From Comamonas thiooxydans (GTDB lineage: Bacteria; Pseudomonadota; Gammaproteobacteria; Burkholderiales; Burkholderiaceae_C): a stretch of 64,000 nucleotides of DNA. Shown here in pieces: positions 8,132 through 15,712 of this stretch; the stretch's first letter is position 1; every line of letters starts with the position of its first letter. The notes under the pieces are model-generated. The model did no database searches and was not told the origin of the DNA. It saw only the letters and a list, made by a program, of their open reading frames with translations. A program made the position numbers and the translations under genes. The DNA lies in contig NZ_BBVD01000004.1 of assembly GCF_000964545.1 (NCBI RefSeq), positions 310,001 through 374,000 on the forward strand, written 5' to 3'.

Positions 8132-10051
8132 ATGAACCTGCAGCCCAGGCTGTACCCCGGCCTTGACCAGAACCAGGCCCTCAACAGCGAAGCGTCCTCG
8201 CTGCTCATCCGCGCCCTGGCCGGCACGGGCAAGACGACTACGCTGGCCATCAAGGCCACCGACCTGATCCGCACCCAGGGCGCGCGCAACGTGCTGATGC
8301 TGGCCTACTCGGAGGCCGGCATCAAGGCCATTCAGGCGCGCCTGGACCGGATCTCCGCCGTGCGCCTCGAAGGCCTGCATCTGCTCACTCTGGAGCATTT
8401 TTGCGCCCGCCTACTCGAAGAGCAGGGAGACCCTGTCCCCATGCTCTCCTCCAGCCTGGAAAAGAACCTGCTCATCCAGCAGGCGCATGAAGCGCTGTCG
8501 CAAGAGGCCGAACGGCATGCCGAGCTCGACATACCCGAGCTGGCGGACTACTTCGCACGGCCTCTGGACATCAGCGCCTTCCTCGCTTTCGAGGCCCAGG
8601 CCAAGCAGTGCATGCTGGAACTCGACATCGACGACAGCGGCCTCAGCGCGCTGGCATATTGCCGCGACAACGCTCTGGACTACGGCCTGTACCGGCTGCT
8701 GCGCAGCTATGAGCGGCTACGCGCAGGCCCCACCCAGGAGCCGCTGTTCTATGCGCCCGGCGACTGCACCTACGCGCTGGCCTGCCAGCTGGCAGCACTG
8801 GACTTCGATGCCGGCTTCCCGCTGCTGCAGGGTCGCTTCGAAGCCGTGCTGTTCGACGAGCTGCAGGACCTTGACGAAGCCGCGCTGCTGGTGCTGCGCC
8901 ACCTGGCGCGCGGCAACGGGCGTTTCATCGGTGTCGGCGACTTCAACCAGCACATACTGCCGGGCGCCTCCTCCATCTTTGGCGACAGCGCCCAGCGCAT
9001 CCTGCAGGAGCTGCCTGCGGGCACCGGCCAGGCCACGCTCAACACGACCTATCGCTTCGGCCCCGTCATCTGCCAGGAACTGAACCAGCTCTTCGGCGTG
9101 GAGTTCGACGCCCATTACCGCAACGCCTCGGCCTGGTTCGAACATCGCCATGGCGATGACGAGGACTGCGCCCGGCAATTGCTGGATATTCATGCCGCAG
9201 TGGCCCGCCAGCCCCGCAAACCGCAGGACCCGCCGGCCGTGCTGCGTGTCATCCTGCATTCGCCCGAAGATTCGGTACTGCTCGAATGGCTGTTCGCCCA
9301 CGAGGGCGTGCACTATGCCTGCAAAGGCATGCAGCGCTTCTACCAGCGCCGCGAAATCGCCCTGGTGCTGGCCATGCTGTGGGCCATGCAGGGCTGCAGC
9401 GGCGGTGCGCTGCTCTCGCAAGGCATTCTGAGCAGCGCTGCCGAAGGTCTGATGCGCTATGTGCGCCATGCCAGCCCACCCGACCGGGATCTGCTGGCCA
9501 ACGGCCTGTTCGACATGACTGCAATGGGCGACGCCCCGCCGGAGTCCGACACGCTGCGCATTGCCGCCGAACTCATGGGACAGCAAGCCGCCATGCGCCG
9601 CTTCCTCGCCGCCTACATCGCACCAGACTCCCCCTGTGCCCGGTTGCTGGCCTTGCCCGCAGACCAGTGCGCCGATGCGGGGCAGCTGCTTCTGCACCCT
9701 CTGTTGCGACAGTTCTTCGCCCAAGCCCCCATCAGCCAGGACGAACTGCGCCAGTGCCTGGCCAGCCTGCAAGCGCTGTCGCGCATCTGCGCCGGGCTTT
9801 CCGTCGATGAATTCCTGGGCCGCCTCAGCCTCATGGTCCAGTCGAGCATCGCGCAGCATCAGCGCCATGAAAAACCCAGCTTGCAACTGCTCACGGTAGA
9901 ACGCAGCAAAGGCCATGAATACGAGTATGTGGCCGTGCCCTTTGTCAATTCCAGACACTTCTCGCCCAATGCGAGCGACCCACAGCGCAACATGCTCTAC
10001 GTCGCCATGACCCGCGCCAGCAAGCGCCTGTGGATACTGGAGAGCAGATGA
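8132..10051 (+). CDS. UvrD/Rep-like superfamily 1 ATP-dependent helicase, orphan type
   Basis: 639 residues. Walker A is ALAGTGKTTT (30-36), Walker B is FDELQD (241-246, the DExQ form of UvrD helicases), motif III is GVGDFNQHI (268-275), motif IV TTYRFG, motif V TVERSKGHEYEYVAVP and motif VI LYVAMTRASKRL near the C-terminus. All SF1A core motifs are present, so an ATP-driven 3'-5' DNA translocase is expected. The inserted 1B/2B regions do not resemble Rep, UvrD, PcrA or RecB closely to my eye. It has no nuclease domain (no PD-(D/E)xK seen) and no partner gene beside it. It may act in repair, or in defence against foreign DNA, but neither can be shown from here. Confidence 0.85.
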   Translation: MNLQPRLYPGLDQNQALNSEASSLLIRALAGTGKTTTLAIKATDLIRTQGARNVLMLAYSEAGIKAIQARLDRISAVRLEGLHLLTLEHFCARLLEEQGDPVPMLSSSLEKNLLIQQAHEALSQEAERHAELDIPELADYFARPLDISAFLAFEAQAKQCMLELDIDDSGLSALAYCRDNALDYGLYRLLRSYERLRAGPTQEPLFYAPGDCTYALACQLAALDFDAGFPLLQGRFEAVLFDELQDLDEAALLVLRHLARGNGRFIGVGDFNQHILPGASSIFGDSAQRILQELPAGTGQATLNTTYRFGPVICQELNQLFGVEFDAHYRNASAWFEHRHGDDEDCARQLLDIHAAVARQPRKPQDPPAVLRVILHSPEDSVLLEWLFAHEGVHYACKGMQRFYQRREIALVLAMLWAMQGCSGGALLSQGILSSAAEGLMRYVRHASPPDRDLLANGLFDMTAMGDAPPESDTLRIAAELMGQQAAMRRFLAAYIAPDSPCARLLALPADQCADAGQLLLHPLLRQFFAQAPISQDELRQCLASLQALSRICAGLSVDEFLGRLSLMVQSSIAQHQRHEKPSLQLLTVERSKGHEYEYVAVPFVNSRHFSPNASDPQRNMLYVAMTRASKRLWILESR

Positions 10052-10207
10052 CGACGCAAGGCCATGGGGCGATGCAGATCAAGCCCGTATCTCACAAGCG
10101 GGTCAAAACACCATAACGTCGCCCCCTGCCGACATGGCCACAGTTGCCCTCTCCCCCCCTTGTTGCAATCCTCCCACCATGGGCTCACAACAACGAGGAG
10201 GAGACCC

Positions 10208-11329
10208 ATGCAAACCCCATCGCGCTGCGCCTGGCTACTGGCCGCCAGCATCACAACCAGCCTGACCCTGCATGCGCAGGAGAACAAGCTCACCATAGGC
10301 GCCAGCTTGCCACTGTCAGGCTCGCAGGCCGAGGCCGGCAAGGAAGGGATGAGCATCATGCAGGCGCAGGTGGAGGCATTCAACAAGCAGGGAGGCCTGG
10401 GCGGCAAAGCTTTGACACTCAAGGTGCTGGACGATGGCTACGAGCCACAGCGCGCCGCCAGCAATGCACGCCAACTGATCCAGGAAGGAGCCCTGGCCCT
10501 GCTCAACTGCTGGGGAACGGCCAGTTGCACAGCCATGCAACCCGAGGTACAGCAAGGCCAGACGGCCCTGGTGGGCGTGATTGCCGGAGCCGGCAGCATG
10601 CGCCAGCAGCCGAGCCGTTTCATCTATCCGCTGCGCGCCAGCACCCAGGCAGAAGTCGCGGCCATGCTGCAGCAGATGCAGACCATAGGTCTGCGGCGGA
10701 TCGCCATCGTTCACCAGAACGACGGCTTCGGCAAAAACAGCCTGCAGATCGCCCTGAACGCCTTTGCAGCCAATGATCTCAAGGCCGCGGCAACTCTGGC
10801 CGTGGAGGCATCGGGCAGCAACACCCCGGACCTGGCCAGACAGCTAGCCGCCCTGCCCGATCTCCAAGGCGTCATCGTGCTGGCGGGCACCCCTGCCACT
10901 ATAGGTCTGATCACCATGGCCAGACAGGCTCATGTCACGGCGCCTTTCTACAACCTGGCCGCCCAGGCCAACCGTGCGGTGGTGCAAGGGCTGGGCCCTT
11001 ATACACGCGGCATTGCCTTCACCACCCTGGTACCCAGCCCCTGGAAGGGCGCGGTTCCGGCCATCAAGGACTACCAGCAGCTCCTCGACCACGGCGGCAT
11101 GCCGCCTGCCTCCTATCTGGGCCTGGAAGTCTTTCTCAACACCCGAACCCTGCTGGACGCGCTGCGTAAAGCTGCACCCACAAGCAATCGAGCGGGCTTG
11201 CTGGCCGCCCTCGACGCCATGGGCGAGATTCGCTACGGCGCCATGCATCTGCGCTTCACACCGCCGCGCACCGGCTCCAGCTATGTGGGGTTGACCATGA
11301 TTGATGCGAGCGGCCATTTCAGGGAATAA
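10208..11329 (+). CDS. ABC transporter periplasmic binding protein, Leu/Ile/Val-type
   Basis: 373 residues. A signal peptide (MQTPSRCAWLLAASITTSLTLHAQ) precedes TIGASLPLSGSQAEAGKEGM, the standard opening of family-4 (LivJ/LivK-like, PF13458) binding proteins. Later ALLNCWGTASCTAMQPEVQ and RRIAIVHQNDGFGKNSLQIAL fit the hinge strands. The ATG at 10208 sits behind a strong GAGGAGGAG ribosome site. No permease or ATPase gene is adjacent, so it must share a transporter encoded elsewhere or act as a sensor input. The ligand is unknown. It is preceded by the helicase gene and followed by a 138-base AT-rich gap. Confidence 0.88.
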   Translation: MQTPSRCAWLLAASITTSLTLHAQENKLTIGASLPLSGSQAEAGKEGMSIMQAQVEAFNKQGGLGGKALTLKVLDDGYEPQRAASNARQLIQEGALALLNCWGTASCTAMQPEVQQGQTALVGVIAGAGSMRQQPSRFIYPLRASTQAEVAAMLQQMQTIGLRRIAIVHQNDGFGKNSLQIALNAFAANDLKAAATLAVEASGSNTPDLARQLAALPDLQGVIVLAGTPATIGLITMARQAHVTAPFYNLAAQANRAVVQGLGPYTRGIAFTTLVPSPWKGAVPAIKDYQQLLDHGGMPPASYLGLEVFLNTRTLLDALRKAAPTSNRAGLLAALDAMGEIRYGAMHLRFTPPRTGSSYVGLTMIDASGHFRE

Positions 11330-11358
11330 ATCAATTCCAAGTCTTATTCATCAATCGT

Positions 11359-11385
11359 CAATAGCTATTATTTAAAGAGCAAATA
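11359..11385. repeat. Possible fragment of the AT-rich AGCTAT repeat family
   Basis: In the AT-rich spacer between the binding protein gene and glcD there is CAATAGCTATTATTTAAAGAG, sharing the AATAGCT core found near 27980, 40600 and 48711. It is short and may be chance. No gene or clear terminator is seen in this 138-base spacer. Confidence 0.3.
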
Positions 11386-11467
11386 TCATCATCGTCGCAA
11401 AGCATTTCAAGCAGCTTTGCAATAAAGCTCACACCAATGCGCGGGCGCATCCCCTACATTTGCAGGC

Positions 11468-13015
11468 ATGACGTTCGCCAGCACTTTTACCGATCTCGTC
11501 GCCACCTCCAGCGCAGCGGCCAACGCCGCGCACCACCCGCCCGAGCAGTCCGAGCGTGCCCGGCGCCAGGCCGAGGTGGTGGAGGCACTGCGCCCCCATG
11601 TGCCGGCGCATGCCCTGCTCTATCAGAGCGAAGACACCACGCCCTATGAGTGCGACGGACTGACGGCCTACCGCCAGCGCCCTCTGCTGGTCTGCCTGCC
11701 CGAGACTTATGTTCAGGTGCAGGCCGTGCTCAAGGCCTGCTACGCCATAGGAGCACCCGTCATTGCACGTGGCGCGGGGACGGGGCTTTCGGGCGGCGCC
11801 ATGCCTCACCCCATGGGCGTGACGCTGTCGCTGGCCAAATTCAACAAAATCCTCAAGGTCGATGCCTACAGCCGTACAGCCCTGGTGCAGTGCGGCGTGC
11901 GCAACCTCGCCATCAGCGAAGCCGCTGCCCCCTACGGCCTGTACTATGCGCCCGACCCCAGCAGCCAGATCGCCTGCACCATCGGCGGCAATGTGGCCGA
12001 GAACTCGGGCGGCGTGCACTGCCTCAAGTATGGGCTCACGGTGCACAACGTGCTCAAGGTCAAAGGCTTCAGCATCGAAGGTGAGCCCGTCGAGTTCGGC
12101 TCGGATGCACTCGACACCCCCGGTCTGGACCTGCTGGCCGTCATGATAGGCAGCGAAGGCATGCTGGCCGTGGTGACCGAGGTCACGGTCAAACTCGTGC
12201 CCAAGCCCCAGCTGGCGCGCTGCATCATGGCCAGCTTCGACGATGTGCGCAAAGCGGGCGACGCAGTGGCTGCGGTGATCGCGGCCGGCATCATTCCCGC
12301 CGGACTGGAAATGATGGACAAGCCCATGACGGCCGCCGTGGAGGACTTTGTGCGCGCCGGCTACGATCTCACTGCAGAAGCCATTTTGCTTTGCGAGAGC
12401 GACGGCACGCCCGAGGAGGTCGAGGAAGAGATCGCCCGCATGAGCGAAGTTCTGCGCCACGCTGGTGCCACGGCCATCACCGTCAGCGAAAGCGAGGAAG
12501 AACGTCTGCGCTTCTGGAGCGGGCGCAAGAACGCCTTCCCCGCCAGCGGCCGCATCAGCCCCGATTACATGTGCATGGACTCCACCATTCCGCGCAAGCG
12601 TCTGGCCGACATCCTGCTGGCGATTCAGGAGATGGAGAAGAAATACCAGCTGCGCTGCGCCAACGTGTTCCATGCAGGAGACGGCAATCTGCACCCCTTG
12701 ATCCTGTTCGATGCCAACAACCCCGACGAATTGCACCGCTGCGAGCTGTTCGGCGCCGACATTCTGGAAACCAGCGTCGCCATGGGCGGCACGGTGACGG
12801 GTGAGCATGGTGTGGGCGTGGAAAAGCTCAACAGCATGTGCACCCAGTTCACAACGGCCGAGAACGCCCAGATGTTCGCGCTCAAAGCGGCGTTTGATCC
12901 GCAATCGCTGCTCAACCCCGGCAAGGTGATTCCCACGCTCAACCGCTGCGCCGAGTACGGCAAGATGCTGGTGCGCGGCGGACAGATTGCCCACCCCGAT
13001 CTGCCGCGCTTTTAA
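11468..13015 (+). CDS. FAD-linked oxidase, glycolate oxidase subunit GlcD-like
   Basis: 515 residues. An FAD-binding type 4 domain (about 65-235) shows VIARGAGTGLSGGAMP and YYAPDPSSQIACTIGGNVAENSGGVHCLKYG, the classic flavin pyrophosphate-binding strands of GlcD and D-lactate dehydrogenases. The C-terminal FAD-oxidase domain contains FHAGDGNLHPLILFD and GTVTGEHGVGVEKL. GlcD of E. coli is 499 residues and works with GlcE and GlcF to oxidise glycolate to glyoxylate. Here neither partner lies next door; the next gene is a sorbosone dehydrogenase-like protein. It may use partners elsewhere or oxidise another 2-hydroxy acid. Confidence 0.9.
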   Translation: MTFASTFTDLVATSSAAANAAHHPPEQSERARRQAEVVEALRPHVPAHALLYQSEDTTPYECDGLTAYRQRPLLVCLPETYVQVQAVLKACYAIGAPVIARGAGTGLSGGAMPHPMGVTLSLAKFNKILKVDAYSRTALVQCGVRNLAISEAAAPYGLYYAPDPSSQIACTIGGNVAENSGGVHCLKYGLTVHNVLKVKGFSIEGEPVEFGSDALDTPGLDLLAVMIGSEGMLAVVTEVTVKLVPKPQLARCIMASFDDVRKAGDAVAAVIAAGIIPAGLEMMDKPMTAAVEDFVRAGYDLTAEAILLCESDGTPEEVEEEIARMSEVLRHAGATAITVSESEEERLRFWSGRKNAFPASGRISPDYMCMDSTIPRKRLADILLAIQEMEKKYQLRCANVFHAGDGNLHPLILFDANNPDELHRCELFGADILETSVAMGGTVTGEHGVGVEKLNSMCTQFTTAENAQMFALKAAFDPQSLLNPGKVIPTLNRCAEYGKMLVRGGQIAHPDLPRF

Positions 13016-13029
13016 CCGCCAGGAGAGCC

Positions 13030-14292
13030 CTGCAGCGCAAATACAGGTTGATTCTGAGACTGTCTGCGCTGCTGCTCATGGCTGCCAGCCCAGGTGCGCA
13101 TGCACGCGGCTATGCCTCCACCGGCAAATGTGGTATCTATCCACGCCTGGCCATCACCAGTCCCTCGGGCACCTGCGTAGGGTTGATAGCCGACGATGCC
13201 CATGGGCTGCGCTTTCCGCGCCGCGTATTGGAGATTGAGCCGGGCCGTATCTGGGTGCTGGACATGGGCAACTGGATGCCCCAGGTGGGCCAGCTGATCG
13301 AACTGCGCCTGCCGCCAGACGCGGCGACTCCCGCCAATGCCAACACCACGGCCAGGGCCGTCGAAGCAAGAGTGTTGCTGAGCAAGCTCAACTACCCTTC
13401 GGGTATGGCGCGCGGTCCGGACGGAAAAATCTATATCGGCGAGGCCGACAAGATATGGCGCGCTGCAGTGCCTTCACTCGGACAGACACCTCAGCCCGAG
13501 TTGCTGGCCAGCGGCCTGCCGGCCGACGGTGCGCACCTGCTCAAGGAGCTGGCGTTTGCGCCGGACGGCAGCCTCTACGTCAATATGGGATCGGCCACCG
13601 ATGCCTGCCGGGGTGAAGACCAGAAGCAAGCCGTGCCCTGCCCCGAGCGCAGCGCGGCCATGCCGCGCGCTGCCGTCTGGCGCATGGTGCTGCAGGCCGG
13701 CAAGCAGCCCGTCAAGGAATTCAACCCCTTTGCCAGCGGCCTGCGCAACTCCATGGCGCTGGCCGTGATGCCCGACGGCCCTGCGGCAGGTACCGTCTGG
13801 CAAGGCGAAAACAATATCGACTACCGCGACCCCAGGCAACCGCCGGAGGAGCTCAACCTGCTGCGCGCGGGTGCCGACTACGGTTGGCCTTACTGCATAG
13901 GCGCACGCCAGAACGCACAGGGTTATGAAAAGCGCTTTGACTGCAGCAAGACCGAGGCACCGCATATGCTTTGGCCCGCCCACGTGGCTCCGCTGCAAAT
14001 GCTGGCCACGCCTGTGGGCAGCGCATTTGGCGGGCAATTGCTGGTGGCCTGGCACGGCCAGCGCGCAGACGGTCAACGCCTCGTGGGCTTTGCGCGCGAC
14101 GACAAGGGCCGGCCCTCTGGCAAACCCATTCAATGGCTGAGCAACTGGGACGCCAGGCCCGGTCTGCGCCCCGGCGGGCGCCCCACGGGCATCGGCCTCG
14201 ATCATGCGGGCCGCCTGCTGGTGGTGGAGGACTTCAACCGCAGCCTGCTGATGCTGATGAGTGAAGCGGGCACGGCGCCAAGACCCAGGTAA
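13030..14292 (+). CDS. Periplasmic PQQ-dependent sugar (sorbosone) dehydrogenase-like beta-propeller
   Basis: About 420 residues. A basic, hydrophobic leader ending in ASPGAHARG precedes six-bladed propeller sequence: LLSKLNYPSGMARGPDGKIYIGEADKIWRA, ELAFAPDGSLYVNMGS, FASGLRNSMALAVMPD, GENNIDYRDPRQPPEELNLLRAGADYGWPYC and RPTGIGLDHAGRLLVVEDFNRSL. These match the glucose/sorbosone dehydrogenase family (GSDH, PF07995). No ATG fits: the candidates are a TTG at 13048 and a CTG at 13030. The CTG has AGGAG 4 bases before it and adds QRKYR to the leader, giving a better signal peptide, so I chose it with low certainty. The gene starts 14 bases after glcD and may be cotranscribed. Confidence 0.75.
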   Translation: MQRKYRLILRLSALLLMAASPGAHARGYASTGKCGIYPRLAITSPSGTCVGLIADDAHGLRFPRRVLEIEPGRIWVLDMGNWMPQVGQLIELRLPPDAATPANANTTARAVEARVLLSKLNYPSGMARGPDGKIYIGEADKIWRAAVPSLGQTPQPELLASGLPADGAHLLKELAFAPDGSLYVNMGSATDACRGEDQKQAVPCPERSAAMPRAAVWRMVLQAGKQPVKEFNPFASGLRNSMALAVMPDGPAAGTVWQGENNIDYRDPRQPPEELNLLRAGADYGWPYCIGARQNAQGYEKRFDCSKTEAPHMLWPAHVAPLQMLATPVGSAFGGQLLVAWHGQRADGQRLVGFARDDKGRPSGKPIQWLSNWDARPGLRPGGRPTGIGLDHAGRLLVVEDFNRSLLMLMSEAGTAPRPR

Positions 14293-14305
14293 CCAGGTAA
14301 GGTGC

Positions 14306-15637
14306 TCAGTTCAGCAGATCGCGTCCACGTGCCAGAAACCTCGCGTACTCCTCGTCGGGGACAAACAGGCCGCCCGTGGTCCAGACAATATGTGTGGCGT
14401 TTGCCATGTGCGGCAACAGCTTCTGGCGCTGCAGATAATCCTGACCCGCAACACTCTCCAAAAGGGCGCGCGGACCGCTAAAGCCCGCTGCGGCCGATGG
14501 CTCGATCTGCAGCCCCTCTCTATCCTTCAACAGGCACAGATGGCGAAACAGGGTTTCGTCCTCCACCGTGAAAACTCCGCCGAGAAAACCACGCACCACG
14601 TCGGCAGCCAGCTCCGATGCACGCGGCACTGCCAGGCCATCGGCCTCGGTCTGGTTGTTCAAGCCCAGCTCATAGACCGAAGGATGGGCTTCCAGACCAG
14701 GCAGCGCTGCAGCACCAGCGAGCATCTCCACCATGAAGCAGGGCGACTGCACGGGCTCGGCAAAAAAACAATGCACATGCGGCCCGAATGCCTGCTGCAG
14801 ACCCAGCGCCACGCCGCCGGGCGCACCCCCAACGCCGCAGGGAATATAGACAAACAAAGGATGCGTCTCATCCACGGCAATCCCGTTCTCTGCAAGTTGC
14901 GCGACCAGGTACGGAGCCGCCGCCGCATAGCCAAGCAGCAGCGAAAGCGAATGCTCGTCATCCACAAAGTGACAGTGCGTATCCTGGTCGGCCAGCGCGC
15001 GGCCTGCGGCCACGGCCTGGGCATAGTCGCCGGCATGCTCCACCACCTGCACACCACGGGCTCGCAGGCGCTGCTTTTTCCACTCCTTGGCATCGGCAGA
15101 CATATGGACCGTTGCCTTGAAGCCAAGGCCCGAAGCCATGACGCCAATCGACAGGCCCAGATTGCCCGTGGAGCCTACCGCCACCTGGTAGCTGGCGAAC
15201 ACCGCACGCGCAGCATCGGAGGCCAGTTGCAGATAGTCGCCATCGGCCAGCAGGCCATGCTGCAAAGCGATCTGCTCCGCATACTCCAGCACCTCATGCA
15301 CGCCACCGCGTGCCTTAATGGAGCCCGCTACTGGCAGGCTGTGATCGGCCTTGAGCCAGAGCCGACCCAGTTGCTCGGGCAGCTGCAAAGCCTGCTGCAT
15401 CTGCGGCACGTGCAGCAGCGCCGACTCAATACGTCCGCCAGACACCTGCAACTCTGGAAACAGCTGCGCCAGCAAGGGTGCAAAACGTTCAAAACGCTGT
15501 ACAGCCTGCTGAACCTGAGCTGCGTCTATAGAGTGCGTGGACCGAGCCCCTTCGCTGCGCCCGGCCCATAGCGCGGGCCGGGCATGACGCAGGTCTTCAA
15601 CAAGGTCGCGCAGTGCGGGGAAAGTCATGGCAGGCAT
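14306..15637 (-). CDS. dsdA: D-serine ammonia-lyase (dehydratase)
   Basis: 443 residues, the DsdA family length. The PLP lysine is in AGSIKARGG (K108) and the phosphate-cradling loop is VGSTGNLGLSIG. HMSADAKEWKKQRLRARGVQVVEHAGDYAQAV and IPCGVGGAPGGVALGL are family strands. It converts D-serine to pyruvate and ammonia, detoxifying D-serine and allowing its use. No dsdX permease or dsdC regulator is adjacent. It converges on the sorbosone dehydrogenase-like gene with a 13-base gap. The ATG at 15637 gives MPAMTFPAL; a second ATG at 15628 is also possible. Confidence 0.95.
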   Translation of the reverse strand: MPAMTFPALRDLVEDLRHARPALWAGRSEGARSTHSIDAAQVQQAVQRFERFAPLLAQLFPELQVSGGRIESALLHVPQMQQALQLPEQLGRLWLKADHSLPVAGSIKARGGVHEVLEYAEQIALQHGLLADGDYLQLASDAARAVFASYQVAVGSTGNLGLSIGVMASGLGFKATVHMSADAKEWKKQRLRARGVQVVEHAGDYAQAVAAGRALADQDTHCHFVDDEHSLSLLLGYAAAAPYLVAQLAENGIAVDETHPLFVYIPCGVGGAPGGVALGLQQAFGPHVHCFFAEPVQSPCFMVEMLAGAAALPGLEAHPSVYELGLNNQTEADGLAVPRASELAADVVRGFLGGVFTVEDETLFRHLCLLKDREGLQIEPSAAAGFSGPRALLESVAGQDYLQRQKLLPHMANATHIVWTTGGLFVPDEEYARFLARGRDLLN

Positions 15638-15712
15638 CCATCGTCATACAAGACCGCCATATTAGGGCCAATGGTGCATGCCAGACAGGTCAGCAAAGGC
15701 GCAGCATGGTCG

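Noticed and set aside
11429..12994. 521-codon open frame on the minus strand opposite the GlcD-like gene
   Set aside because: The plus strand holds the complete FAD-oxidase motifs; the antisense product is His/Ala-rich with no recognisable fold.
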